A DNA stretch of 28,332 nt from RGIG1752 sp045650425 (lineage in GTDB: Bacteria > Bacillota_I > Bacilli_A > RF39 > UBA660), in the NCBI GenBank assembly GCA_045650425.1, contig JAZRRD010000129.1, forward strand, positions 1 through 28,332, read 5' to 3'. The notes beneath the pieces are model-generated. The model was not told where the DNA came from. It ran no database searches and was given only the letters and a program-made list of their open reading frames with translations. Below, in pieces: positions 1 through 7,640 of this stretch. Each line of letters opens with the position of its first letter. Within the stretch, counting starts at the first letter, position 1. Position numbers and translations under genes: made by a program.

Positions 1-634
1 TACCATTAATAAGTTTAGATGATAATAACACATCATAATCAGTTTTAATTTTCTCTTTAGTTATTGGAGTTAAAATTTCTTCTACAATCACTATATTAGC
101 ATAAAGTTCCACTAATGCATTATTCATGCCGTAATTAGTAATTTTAGTTTTTAAATTAGTTAAAATTGTACCTGTAAAATTAATTTTAACTGGTATTCTA
201 GGTCCAATATTACTAAAAAAACTGCTATTAAAAAAATAGCCCAATGGTATTTCCATATAAATACCTTCGTCATCTTCATTTAAGCTAATATTTTCTTCAA
301 TACTTTTTGTTACATTTCGAAGCAATAAATATGCGTTTTCTAAATTAAAATCAGCAGTAATTATTTCACCAGCATCATTTTGATAGACTTCTATTATTTT
401 TTCTAATAATTCACTATCATTTAGAACATATCTATTGACATTATTAGTTATAACATCATAAATTACATCTTCCGCTTTTAATTTAATAATTTTTACTATT
501 TTAGGGGTCACCTTTTGATCAAATTTTTTCACCATAATAGATGTAATTAAAATAATTAAAAAAACTACAAAAATAATATAATTAAATAGTTTTGATTGAG
601 TTATCTTTCTTTTCAATTTTATTTTCTTTTTCAT
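1..634 (-). CDS. yunB: Sporulation protein YunB (partial, C-terminus beyond window edge)
   Basis: The reading frame starts at ATG 634 and runs off the left edge after about 211 residues without a stop. It opens with a basic N-terminus and one membrane segment (about residues 13-31), then a conserved MVKKFDQKVTPKI stretch and an A-E-D-V-I-YDVI helix. Near the window edge it has GTILTNLKTKITNYGMNNAL followed by VELY and ITPITKEK-like strands. The G-(I/M)-N-x-(A/T)-L-x-E-(I/L)-Y signature matches the YunB family, which in Bacillus is a mother-cell sporulation protein needed for normal spore formation; its biochemical role is unknown. No good Shine-Dalgarno sequence is visible before the ATG. A terminator for the upstream gene ends just before it, so its promoter must be very close or it depends on readthrough. 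Family assignment is from remembered motifs. Confidence 0.82.
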   Translation of the reverse strand, partial: MKKKIKLKRKITQSKLFNYIIFVVFLIILITSIMVKKFDQKVTPKIVKIIKLKAEDVIYDVITNNVNRYVLNDSELLEKIIEVYQNDAGEIITADFNLENAYLLLRNVTKSIEENISLNEDDEGIYMEIPLGYFFNSSFFSNIGPRIPVKINFTGTILTNLKTKITNYGMNNALVELYANIVIVEEILTPITKEKIKTDYDVLLSSKLING

Positions 635-648
635 ATTTAATTATATGC

Positions 649-676
649 AAAAAAAAAGAAACCTAAAAAATTTCTT
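649..676 (-). terminator. Terminator of the tail-anchored protein gene
   Basis: On the minus strand AAGAAA (676-671) pairs with TTTCTT (661-656), with a run of T following. The arm overlaps the TAA stop of the upstream gene. The stem is short and AT-rich, so termination strength is uncertain. Confidence 0.5.
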
Positions 677-1454
677 AATAATTTAAATATACTTTTAAAA
701 ATACAAATAAACCAGCAACAAAAGAAACAAATAATAAAACAATCACAATCTTTATTAATTGTTTATGAGAATTTACTTCAGCTTTTAAGTCATTAAAATC
801 ATCAAAGTCACTTTCAGTAAATTTATTAGAATTTGTATAAAATGATGTATCTATATCTTGTTCCCCAAGTTCATCTGAAGGCAAAGTTTTATCATCTTCT
901 TCAACTTCTTCGGATTCATCATCTTTTAAATCAGACAATATATCCAAAGGGTCTAAATCCTTGCTTCTATTTAGCATTTCTCTTTCAGTTATTGTATTTA
1001 TTAAATTAATTAAAGTCCTTTCTTCTTCGTTATAACATTCATTTTCGTCTTTAACTAAATTTAAATTACTAAGAATATTATATTGAGTATCTCTTAATTT
1101 TTTTACCCTATCTTTCTCATAATTTTCTTCTTTTTCTTCTTTTGCTTTTTCTAAAATTGCGTTGATATCATATTCTTTTGTATCGTCAATGCGTTCATTA
1201 ATCTCTTCATTATCCAATTCAATTCTAATTGATTTTCTCTTAGGAGCGGAGTTATAACGAGTATCTAAAATTTTCTTTATTTTCTCTACATCAATATTAT
1301 TGTTTACATCTGTTAATACTGTGGCGTTACTTTGAATTTCGAATTTATCTATATCGCTGTTATTTATTTCTTTATAAAGTTCAGTATTTTTTTTAGAGCG
1401 ACAACCTACAACATCGTCATGTTCGCTATAATATTTTTCCATCCTTGAAGCCAT
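675..1454 (-). CDS. Acidic tail-anchored membrane protein of unknown function
   Basis: 259 residues, start ATG 1454 with AGGAG about 9 bases upstream. The N-terminus (MASRMEKYYSEHDDV) is followed by a long charged, mostly helical region rich in Glu, Asp, Lys and Asn (about 50-230), including a very acidic run around residues 180-200. The only hydrophobic stretch is at the extreme C-terminus (about 235-257, LIKIVIVLLFVSFVAGLFVF), so the bulk of the protein should sit in the cytoplasm held by a tail anchor. No enzymatic motif was recognised. It is transcribed divergently from the ferredoxin gene and lies upstream of yunB on the same strand, but a terminator separates it from yunB. A cytoplasmic scaffold or adaptor at the membrane is possible but unsupported. 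Confidence 0.75.
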   Translation of the reverse strand: MASRMEKYYSEHDDVVGCRSKKNTELYKEINNSDIDKFEIQSNATVLTDVNNNIDVEKIKKILDTRYNSAPKRKSIRIELDNEEINERIDDTKEYDINAILEKAKEEKEENYEKDRVKKLRDTQYNILSNLNLVKDENECYNEEERTLINLINTITEREMLNRSKDLDPLDILSDLKDDESEEVEEDDKTLPSDELGEQDIDTSFYTNSNKFTESDFDDFNDLKAEVNSHKQLIKIVIVLLFVSFVAGLFVFLKVYLNY

Positions 1455-1515
1455 ACTTTCACTCCTTATAATAAGATAATAACATAATATGACTTTTTTT
1501 TAAACTAAAAATGAA

Positions 1516-1544
1516 TTGCATTTTAGATTAAATTTAATTATAAT
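1516..1544 (+). promoter_or_regulatory. Sigma-A-type promoter of the ferredoxin gene
   Basis: TTGCAT (1516-1521), a 17-base spacer and a perfect TATAAT (1539-1544). The predicted transcription start near 1551 coincides with the first base of the AGGAG ribosome site (1551-1555), giving a leader of only about 13 bases. Confidence 0.7.
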
Positions 1545-1563
1545 GTTTTTAGGAGTGATTAAG

Positions 1564-1842
1564 TTGAAAAATATAATTGTTGATGAAAATGCTTGCATAG
1601 GATGTGGCGCTTGTATCTCGATTGACCCTGAACATTTTACATTTTCTGACGACGGACTATCTGAAGTTATTTCCAATGAAAATTGTGAAACAGAAGATTT
1701 ACAAAATGCTATTGAAAGTTGTCCTACAAATGCAATTTGTACAAATGATAATGCAAATAATGAAAATTGTCACTGCGAAAATTGTAATTGCAAAGACTGT
1801 GAATGTAGCGAAGAAGAATGTAATTGCGAAGGTTGCAATTAA
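1564..1842 (+). CDS. Single-cluster 4Fe-4S ferredoxin with cysteine-rich C-terminal tail
   Basis: 92 residues from the TTG at 1564, chosen because AGGAG (1551-1555) lies 8 bases upstream; a longer frame from TTG 1516 would begin inside the promoter. Residues 1-60 form a monocluster ferredoxin: C11-x2-C14-x2-C17 and C53-P, with the usual DDG and ESCPTNAI segments. Such proteins carry single electrons at low potential between redox enzymes. The unusual part is the tail (about 69-92), where nine cysteines fall in 24 residues in C-x-C and C-x2-C spacing (C69, 71, 74, 76, 79, 81, 86, 88, 91), plus extra cysteines at 41 and 59. This resembles metallothionein-like metal binding, which is an inference. 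No redox partner is adjacent. It converges on rluB with a shared hairpin. Confidence 0.88.
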   Translation: MKNIIVDENACIGCGACISIDPEHFTFSDDGLSEVISNENCETEDLQNAIESCPTNAICTNDNANNENCHCENCNCKDCECSEEECNCEGCN

Positions 1843-1845
1843 TTA

Positions 1846-1877
1846 AAAAAAATCACATTAAATTAAGTGATTTTTTT
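1846..1877. terminator. Bidirectional terminator between ferredoxin and rluB
   Basis: AAATCAC (1850-1856) pairs with GTGATTT (1867-1873), and the flanking A and T runs extend the stem and supply a U-tract on either strand. It serves the two convergent genes and overlaps the rluB stop codon. Confidence 0.8.
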
Positions 1878-2589
1878 ATTTTAAACTATATAATTTTTTT
1901 ACTTCTTTTAAAGATAATTCTCTATATTCTCCAGATTTTAAACCATCTAATGTTAAAAAATCATAACTTATTCGACTTAATTTAATTACAGGATGTCCTA
2001 AAGTTTCAAATATTTTTTTCACTATATGATTTCTTCCTTCAACTATTGAAATTTCGATCAAAGTATTATTTTTTTGTTTATCTATTTTTCTGATTTTAAA
2101 TCTATAAATTTTTGTATATCTTTTCTCAATGACAATACCTTTTTTTAATTTATCAATTGCATAACTATCCAATATACCTTCAACTTTAGCAATATAAGTT
2201 TTTAAAATCTCGTTCTTTGGATGCATTAGTTTATTTGCAAGTTCTCCATCATTAGTTAAAATAATTAAACCAGTTGTATCATAATCTAATCTTCCAATTG
2301 GATAAATTCTCTCTTCAGTATTAATAAAATCTACTACTGTCTTACGATTCAATTCATCACTTACACTGCTTATAACACCTCTAGGTTTATTAAGTAAATA
2401 ATATACTTTTTTTTCACTTTTTACTATCGGTTTATCATCTATTAAAATAACATCATTAGTGTCTACTTTAACACCCAATTCCTTAATAATTATTCCGTTG
2501 ATTTTTACTTTGCCTTGAACTATTAGGTCTTCTGCTTTTCTTCTTGATGCATAACCACTATTTGCTATTACCTTTTGTAATCTTTCCAT
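1876..2589 (-). CDS. rluB: Ribosomal large subunit pseudouridine synthase B (RluB/RsuA family)
   Basis: 237 residues from ATG 2589. GGTGG (2599-2595) lies five bases upstream, so the in-frame GTG at 2598 overlaps the ribosome site and is less likely. An N-terminal S4 RNA-binding domain (about 1-60, ERLQKVIANSGYASRRKAE) is followed by an RsuA/RluB-type catalytic domain with GRLDYDTTGLIILTNDGEL (about 99-117); D102 is the expected catalytic aspartate. The enzyme family converts a uridine in the peptidyl-transferase-region helix of 23S rRNA to pseudouridine. It follows spmB by 32 bases, matching the dacB-spmA-spmB-rluB order of Bacillus. Substrate site (RluB rather than RsuA or RluE/F) is inferred from length and neighbours. 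Confidence 0.93.
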   Translation of the reverse strand: MERLQKVIANSGYASRRKAEDLIVQGKVKINGIIIKELGVKVDTNDVILIDDKPIVKSEKKVYYLLNKPRGVISSVSDELNRKTVVDFINTEERIYPIGRLDYDTTGLIILTNDGELANKLMHPKNEILKTYIAKVEGILDSYAIDKLKKGIVIEKRYTKIYRFKIRKIDKQKNNTLIEISIVEGRNHIVKKIFETLGHPVIKLSRISYDFLTLDGLKSGEYRELSLKEVKKLYSLK

Positions 2590-2621
2590 ACAAACCACCG
2601 AACAAATTATAACACGAAATA

Positions 2622-3140
2622 TTAAAAAAAGAAATTGGTTAATATAAATGCTGCTATAATCCCCGCTAAATCTGCAAATAACCCGGTAAAAATAGCATGC
2701 TTTGTTTTAGTAATTCTTACGCTACCAAAATATAAAGCTATTACATATATCGTAGTATCTGTACATCCTTGCAAAACACTTGCTAGGCGCCCAACATAAC
2801 TATCAGGGCCAAAATTTAAAAATATATCATTCATAATCGCTAGTGAAGCTGTTCCAGATATCGGCCTTAAAATTGCCATTGGTAAAATATTTAAAGGAAC
2901 ATTTAAACTTTCAAAAATAAAATTTGCTTTTCCCAATAAAAATGTAATTACTCCACTATTTAAAAAGATATTTATTGCAAAAACCATAGCCATTATAGCA
3001 GGGAAAATACTGAAACATGTTATTAAACCTTCTTTAGCTCCACTTAAAAATGAATCATATATATCAACTTTTTTTCTAAGTCCATTTAAAATAATGAAAA
3101 TTACAAAAGTTGGAATTATTATTTTGGATATTAAATTCAT
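2622..3140 (-). CDS. spmB: Spore maturation protein B
   Basis: 172 residues, integral membrane protein with about five hydrophobic segments and a Gate (nucleoside-recognition) type core: SGAKEGLITCFSIFPAIMAM, then LRPISGTASLAI and LQGCTDTTIYVIALYFGSV. SpmB works with SpmA in spore core dehydration in Bacillus; the transported species is not established. The start ATG 3140 overlaps the spmA TGA stop as ATGA and has an AGAAGGAG ribosome site inside spmA, so translation is probably coupled. Length and motifs are typical of the family. Confidence 0.95.
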   Translation of the reverse strand: MNLISKIIIPTFVIFIILNGLRKKVDIYDSFLSGAKEGLITCFSIFPAIMAMVFAINIFLNSGVITFLLGKANFIFESLNVPLNILPMAILRPISGTASLAIMNDIFLNFGPDSYVGRLASVLQGCTDTTIYVIALYFGSVRITKTKHAIFTGLFADLAGIIAAFILTNFFF

Positions 3141-3721
3141 TTTCTATTTCTCCTTCTACGGATTATATAGTCTAAAGTTAATCCTGATACACTTGATATA
3201 GCCGTAGCAATTACAGCTGGCAAAATTATTTCAGATGGATTTGTACTATCATACATTACTCTCATTGCAAGTATTGTCGTTGGAATAATAGTTACTCCAG
3301 CGGTATTTAACACTAAAAATGTAATCATTGCCTCACTTGCTTCATCTTTTTTTTCATTTTCCTTTTGTAATTCTTTCATTGCTTTTAAACCTGCAGGAGT
3401 TGCTGCACTACCAAGACCTAAAGCATTAGCAGCAATATTTGAGGCTATGTACCCTAACGCTAAACTATCTTTTCTTACACTAGGAAATAATTTTCTTAAA
3501 AACGGTTCTAAAAACGCCGCAAATTTTTTTAACAAACCACTATCTTCAGCAATTCTCATTATACCAGTCCATAAAACAATAACAGGCATAGTCTCTAACA
3601 TTAATTCCAAAGCTTTATTTGCATTTGTTAAAATCTCATTATTTAATGCTTGTAAATTTCCAGTAAAAAAATAATATATAACTCCACTAACTATTAAAAT
3701 AGACCAAATTATACTTATCAT
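3137..3721 (-). CDS. spmA: Spore maturation protein A
   Basis: 194 residues, start ATG 3721 overlapping the dacB TGA as ATGA, with an AGGATGG ribosome site within dacB. Membrane segments alternate with the family motifs LMLETMPVIVLWTGIMRIAE, NIAANALGLGSAATPAGLKA and FLVLNTAGVTIIPTTILAMR, which are characteristic of SpmA (Gate domain). The C-terminus is very basic (IIRRRRNRK) and presumably cytoplasmic. With SpmB and the DacB carboxypeptidase it forms the spore-cortex and core-dehydration operon known from Bacillus and Clostridium. The TGA used as stop here is one of the lines of evidence that TGA is not a sense codon in this genome. Confidence 0.96.
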   Translation of the reverse strand: MISIIWSILIVSGVIYYFFTGNLQALNNEILTNANKALELMLETMPVIVLWTGIMRIAEDSGLLKKFAAFLEPFLRKLFPSVRKDSLALGYIASNIAANALGLGSAATPAGLKAMKELQKENEKKDEASEAMITFLVLNTAGVTIIPTTILAMRVMYDSTNPSEIILPAVIATAISSVSGLTLDYIIRRRRNRK

Positions 3722-4791
3722 TTAAACCATCCTAATAATCTTTGCCACCATGACTTTTTGCTATTTTTATTTTTTATATAAGCAAATATATTTTCCTCGT
3801 GCAAAAGTTCATCGCTTAAATAGACTTGAGCGGTTCCAACCCAATCATTATTTTTTATATTTTTATTTTTAATCAAATTATATTCAATTCTAAGTTTACT
3901 TTCTTCTCCTGCTTTAATCAATGCATAATAGCTATTATCAATTTTAAAATGAATATTATCATCATAATAATCATCTGTAAGTTTAAAACTATTCTTGTCT
4001 AAGACTAATACCGAATGATACATTTTAAAATATTTATTATACAAATCTAAATGATCTTGAAAATCGTTTGGATCATTTAACGTTACTATCACCAAATCCA
4101 TATTATTTTTACTAGCTGTAGTTACTAAAGTTCTTCTTGCCTTCATCGTATATCCTGTTTTGCCACCTGTGATAAAATCATAATTATGAAGAATTTTATT
4201 TTTGTTTATCCAGGAATATGTTTTATAGTTTGTAGTAACTTTATAATTCTTAGTTGATGTAATTTTTCTAAAATCCTCATTTTGCATTGCATATTTCATT
4301 AATATGGCCATATCATAAGCCGTTGATAAATTACCTTCCCCATTTTTTTCTTCTAAACCATGATTATTTAAAAATATTGTATTTTTCATTCCAATATTCA
4401 TAGCAGTTTGATTCATCAAATAAACAAAATTTTCCATTGATCCCGCCACTTCATTAGCAATTACTATCGCAGCATCATTTCCACTTCTAAGCATTAAACC
4501 ATAAATTAAATCTTGTAACTTAATTTTTTCACCTACTTCAATATATATAGCACTTCCATAGGCTTTTAATACTGATTCATCTACAGTAACCTCTTTATCT
4601 AAATCGCCATAATTAATAGCTATCATAGCAGTCATAATTTTTGTAATACTAGCTATTAATTTCTTTTCACTAATATTATTCGAATATAAAATACGATTAG
4701 AATTTTGATCCATAACTATCGCACTCGAAGCACTAATAGCATACGCTCTTATTGGTATTAACAAAATCAATATTATTAATATTTTTTTCAT
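3718..4791 (-). CDS. dacB: D-alanyl-D-alanine carboxypeptidase, sporulation type (PBP5*-like)
   Basis: 357 residues from ATG 4791, preceded by AGGTGG (4802-4797); an in-frame GTG at 4800 lies within the ribosome site. A signal peptide (about 1-18, KKILIILILLIPIRAYA) leads to a peptidase S11 domain with all three active-site motifs: S48-I-T-K51 (nucleophile and base), S104-G-N106, and K212-T-G214. It removes the terminal D-Ala from peptidoglycan stem peptides and so limits cross-linking. The C-terminus (SKKSWWQRLLGWFK) is amphipathic and aromatic, as in membrane-surface-anchored low-molecular-weight PBPs. As first gene before spmA and spmB it corresponds to Bacillus dacB, which acts on spore cortex; a dacF-like role is the alternative. 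A promoter is expected between the upstream terminator (4815-4839) and the ribosome site. Confidence 0.93.
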   Translation of the reverse strand: MKKILIILILLIPIRAYAISASSAIVMDQNSNRILYSNNISEKKLIASITKIMTAMIAINYGDLDKEVTVDESVLKAYGSAIYIEVGEKIKLQDLIYGLMLRSGNDAAIVIANEVAGSMENFVYLMNQTAMNIGMKNTIFLNNHGLEEKNGEGNLSTAYDMAILMKYAMQNEDFRKITSTKNYKVTTNYKTYSWINKNKILHNYDFITGGKTGYTMKARRTLVTTASKNNMDLVIVTLNDPNDFQDHLDLYNKYFKMYHSVLVLDKNSFKLTDDYYDDNIHFKIDNSYYALIKAGEESKLRIEYNLIKNKNIKNNDWVGTAQVYLSDELLHEENIFAYIKNKNSKKSWWQRLLGWFK

Positions 4792-4814
4792 GATATCCAC
4801 CTATTAATTAATAT

Positions 4815-4839
4815 GAAAAAAAGGACAAATATAGTCCTC
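4815..4839 (-). terminator. Terminator of the DUF6512-like gene
   Basis: On the minus strand AGGAC (4838-4834) and GTCCT (4826-4822) form a stem with a seven-base loop followed by about seven T. It lies between the DUF6512-like gene and dacB, so dacB should have its own promoter. Confidence 0.75.
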
Positions 4840-4846
4840 TTAATTA

Positions 4847-5350
4847 TTAAACAATAAAAATAGGTAAATTTCCTGGATAAACAGAAAAATAAATATATAT
4901 ACCAATTAAAATTACACTTATAAAAATAACAACAAATTGAGAAATTTCACATTTGCCATACTTATAATAATGATATGCCAATAGTTGTCCAAACAAAGCT
5001 GAAACAAAGAATATTGAAATATTAATGATAGCATTTTCAATATTAAGTCCTTTAGTAACAAAATAATAAATTAAAGGTATTAAAACTATACCTGTTAATA
5101 AAGAAATTAACATTGAAGTAAAATATTTTTCTTTGTTTATACTTATTTTAGTATAATTATACGTTAAAATATACCATAAAAATATTGGTAGCAATAATAA
5201 TTTTGTATGTTCAAAAACACTTTCATTTTGCGCCGAAAAAAGACCCACTATGAAATTTCCATTGGTTAATTCATAAGTAAAATGTAAAAAACTACCCAAA
5301 ACAAAAATAAAAACAACACCTAATAAATATTTCTTTTTTATAATTATCAA
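4847..5350 (-). CDS. DUF6512-like integral membrane protein
   Basis: 167 residues with about five membrane helices (near 8-24, 50-66, 76-98, 105-127, 137-160). The N-terminal part contains GSFLHFTYELTNGN and VGLFSAQNESVFEHTKLL. The combination of a helix-borne LHF-x-YE, the GLFS-x-NES turn and an EH-x-KL helix matches a small family of Firmicutes membrane proteins annotated DUF6512, of unknown function. Conserved polar residues (E, H, N) next to the first helices suggest a buried polar site. Start ATG 5350 has AAAGG upstream. It appears to be monocistronic: a terminator follows it, and another ends the preceding gene. Confidence 0.72.
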   Translation of the reverse strand: MIIIKKKYLLGVVFIFVLGSFLHFTYELTNGNFIVGLFSAQNESVFEHTKLLLLPIFLWYILTYNYTKISINKEKYFTSMLISLLTGIVLIPLIYYFVTKGLNIENAIINISIFFVSALFGQLLAYHYYKYGKCEISQFVVIFISVILIGIYIYFSVYPGNLPIFIV

Positions 5351-5392
5351 CCTTTCATTAATAATATACTAAATCAATATAATTTTATTCTC

Positions 5393-5420
5393 AAAAAAAG
5401 AAAAGAATTAACATCTTTTC
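5393..5420 (-). terminator. Terminator overlapping the 3' end of the 318-residue gene
   Basis: On the minus strand GAAAAGA (5420-5414) pairs with TCTTTTC (5406-5400), then a T run. The TAA stop (5410-5408) lies in the loop, so the hairpin is partly coding. Confidence 0.65.
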
Positions 5421-6364
5421 CTACATTCACCAGTTTCATCAAGCATCATTTCTAAAGATGCCATTGCTAAATCATTTGAAACATTGATATAATAATGAAT
5501 ATTTTTTTGACATTCCACAAGATCCATCATAGGGTCATTTAATAATTCAGAAAATGCACTACTCATTAAACTATTTAAACTATAGTAATCATCAAAGTAA
5601 TCTACAGATAAATTTATTTTAAGATATGATTTTGTTTTTAAAATATTTGCTATCAAAAAGATATTATTTTTAGCAAAATCGACTAACTCACTTAATCTAT
5701 TAGAATAAACGTTCCCAGTGCTCAACATAGCAAATTTAATTGCTTTTATAACATTACCTATTAAATAATTAGAAAACATCTTTAAATTTAACAATTTTAA
5801 GAATTCTTGTTCTAAAGGTGATAATGTAAGTTTTATATCTACTCCATTATTAATTCGAAGATTAATTTCATCCTTAATTGTTTCTTTTTCTAATTCTAAA
5901 GCTTCACTGTATTGTTTAAAGCCCATTTTTCTTTTATTTTTTAAAATTTGCTTTTTAATAATATTAAGCACCACATAATAATTATTAAAACCAAAATATT
6001 CAGCAATTTGTCTTTCAAATTTTGCCTTATCTTGTCTAAATTTATCTAAATCAACATCACTAACTTCTATATTATTTATATCTTGTTGAAAAGTTAACGT
6101 CATCTTCAAATTAGTTAAAATTTCATGAATAAATATAGTTTTTTCCATATCAGTTAACATATCCAAATTTAAATATTTATAAATATTATTATCATCTAAT
6201 TGTTCATTAAAATCCAAATTTAAAATTGCTTGTTTAAAATCCATGCCAAATATCTTTCTTAAAATATATTTAGAATAGTCTGGTAATAAAGAAATTGCAT
6301 ACAAAACGTTTATTTTTCCTTCTTTAGGAAAACAATCAAAAATTGAAATAGTATTTTTTAGCAT
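5408..6364 (-). CDS. Unknown soluble helical protein
   Basis: 318 residues from ATG 6364, chosen because AGGGGG (6375-6370) sits five bases upstream; an upstream in-frame start would place that site inside the gene. No signal peptide or membrane segment is seen. The sequence is predicted helical throughout, with a charged middle (about 110-170) and a C-terminal half containing SPLEQEFLKLLNLKMFSNYL. It ends in a short cysteine/arginine motif (GECRKRC). No catalytic motif or family was recognised. It has its own promoter (6392-6420) and terminator, so it is probably transcribed alone. A regulatory or structural role is possible but not supported. Confidence 0.7.
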   Translation of the reverse strand: MLKNTISIFDCFPKEGKINVLYAISLLPDYSKYILRKIFGMDFKQAILNLDFNEQLDDNNIYKYLNLDMLTDMEKTIFIHEILTNLKMTLTFQQDINNIEVSDVDLDKFRQDKAKFERQIAEYFGFNNYYVVLNIIKKQILKNKRKMGFKQYSEALELEKETIKDEINLRINNGVDIKLTLSPLEQEFLKLLNLKMFSNYLIGNVIKAIKFAMLSTGNVYSNRLSELVDFAKNNIFLIANILKTKSYLKINLSVDYFDDYYSLNSLMSSAFSELLNDPMMDLVECQKNIHYYINVSNDLAMASLEMMLDETGECRKRC

Positions 6365-6391
6365 AATATCCCCCTCTGTTTTCAAGAAAGT

Positions 6392-6420
6392 ATAATATCA
6401 CTATTTTTTCACTATTTCAA
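6392..6420 (-). promoter_or_regulatory. Sigma-A-type promoter for the 318-residue gene
   Basis: Minus strand TTGAAA (6420-6415), a 17-base spacer, then TATTAT (6397-6392). It ends 28 bases before the start codon at 6364. Confidence 0.6.
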
Positions 6421-6422
6421 CT

Positions 6423-7550
6423 CTAATTATGCTGTGCACACTCGTATCCACTGCGTGTATAAAAATCTTTTATATACTCCATATCACTATTTGTCAAATA
6501 AGATAAATCATCAACCATATAGCTTGTTTCTAATACAATATTATTTTTATTTAAAAAATAAGCTTTTCCCGTAATACCTTCAATTTCTACTTCACCATTT
6601 TCATTTATAGAATCTTTAATAGTTTTATATTCCTCATTATTATTTAACGTAAAAACTACTTGCATCAAAATTTTATCTCCAAAATTACTTTTATATAAAA
6701 CATTTTCTACTACATCATATCCCCCATCATATTCATTTAGTTTTAAATTTTTATAATTACATTTTAAAATACCGTCATAATTATCTTCTAAAACAATAAC
6801 TTTTTCCATTACTGTTTTAACATTGTTTTCATCATCTGAAACCTTAATAAAAGCATTATACACGCCTTCCGTTTTAAGATTTTCTTTAAGTTCTTCAAAA
6901 TTTTCTAATTCATATTTACATTTTGAACTATCTTTACATTCCACAATAAAATCATTAATATCAATATCATTGTTTACTTTTTTTAAAACTATCTTAGTTT
7001 CTACATCTGGAGCCACAGTATCTTTAACTAAAACAGTTCCTTTATAATTATTAACTCCACAGCTTATAATATAAGAATATTTTCCCGGTATATCATTTTT
7101 TACATTTTTTAAATCTAAAACACAATTAGTTGCTTTAATATCAATAAATTTTGCATAATCATCTAATTTTAAAGATAATTTATCTCCTGCATTAATAGTA
7201 ACCGTTTTAGTAATTACAGCTTTTTCTGCCACTTTCCTAGTCGATGATAAATAATAATAAATACCTCCCCCAATAAGTCCTATAACTATTATAATAACTA
7301 TTAAAAACAAGTATTCATTAATATTAAATTTCTTTGGCGGACGTTCTGTATTAACTCCAGGAGGTATAGTTCCTATGTTATTAAATTCATTATTATTAGG
7401 CATGTCTACATCACTAATATTATTTCTCCTATGCATATTCATAAAAGGAATATTTTCTTGCCCAAACATCTCAATATTATTATTTTTTAAATCAGTCGGT
7501 TTTACTTGTGATTCACTTACATTAATCTCTTTATGTTTTTCTGAATTCAT
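6423..7550 (-). CDS. Single-pass membrane protein with probable Ig-like extracellular domain
   Basis: 375 residues, ATG 7550 with GGGG about 6-9 bases upstream. Residues 1-78 are polar, Asn- and Pro-rich and probably cytoplasmic. One membrane segment follows (about 80-101, LFLIVIIIVIGLIGGGIYYY). The remainder is beta-rich: GDKLSLKLDDYAKF, then IPGKYSYIISCGVNNYKGTV and VKDTVAPDVETKIVLKK, and VYNAFIKVSDDENNVKT. The alternation of P-G-x-Y-x-I-x-(Y/S) strands and VKDTVAPD-type linkers is typical of bacterial Ig-like (DUF5011/HYR-like) repeats in surface proteins. Several Cys (in CVLDL, ISCGV, VECKDSSKCKYE, CNYK, YECAQHN) could form disulfides. It has its own promoter (7577-7605). Binding partner unknown. 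Confidence 0.72.
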   Translation of the reverse strand: MNSEKHKEINVSESQVKPTDLKNNNIEMFGQENIPFMNMHRRNNISDVDMPNNNEFNNIGTIPPGVNTERPPKKFNINEYLFLIVIIIVIGLIGGGIYYYLSSTRKVAEKAVITKTVTINAGDKLSLKLDDYAKFIDIKATNCVLDLKNVKNDIPGKYSYIISCGVNNYKGTVLVKDTVAPDVETKIVLKKVNNDIDINDFIVECKDSSKCKYELENFEELKENLKTEGVYNAFIKVSDDENNVKTVMEKVIVLEDNYDGILKCNYKNLKLNEYDGGYDVVENVLYKSNFGDKILMQVVFTLNNNEEYKTIKDSINENGEVEIEGITGKAYFLNKNNIVLETSYMVDDLSYLTNSDMEYIKDFYTRSGYECAQHN

Positions 7551-7576
7551 TTTCTTACCCCTTTACTATTAAGCTT

Positions 7577-7605
7577 ATTATACTTTACTTAATCAAAAAT
7601 TACAA
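7577..7605 (-). promoter_or_regulatory. Sigma-A-type promoter for the Ig-like membrane protein gene
   Basis: Minus strand TTGTAA (7605-7600), a 17-base spacer and a perfect TATAAT (7582-7577), 27 bases before the start codon at 7550. Confidence 0.65.
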
Positions 7606-7610
7606 TGCTT

Positions 7611-7640
7611 GAAAAAATTAGACATTTTTATTGTCTAATT
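7611..7640 (-). terminator. Terminator of the envelope operon
   Basis: Minus strand AATTAGACA (7640-7632) pairs perfectly with TGTCTAATT (7624-7616) over nine base pairs, then a T run. The TAA stop of the last gene (7637-7635) is inside the stem. Confidence 0.85.

Noticed and set aside
640..647. CATATAAT on the minus strand as a sigma-E -10 box for yunB
   Set aside because: It resembles the sigma-E -10 consensus, but ends only five bases before the ATG and has no matching -35 region.
1604..1846. Alternative plus-strand frame across the ferredoxin gene
   Set aside because: The overlapping frame carries the conserved cysteine motifs, promoter and ribosome site; this one has none.
3137..3721. 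Possible Mycoplasma-type code with TGA as Trp, suggested by the AT-richness
   Set aside because: TGA ends both dacB and spmA in tight ATGA overlaps with the next gene, and Trp codons in conserved motifs are TGG.
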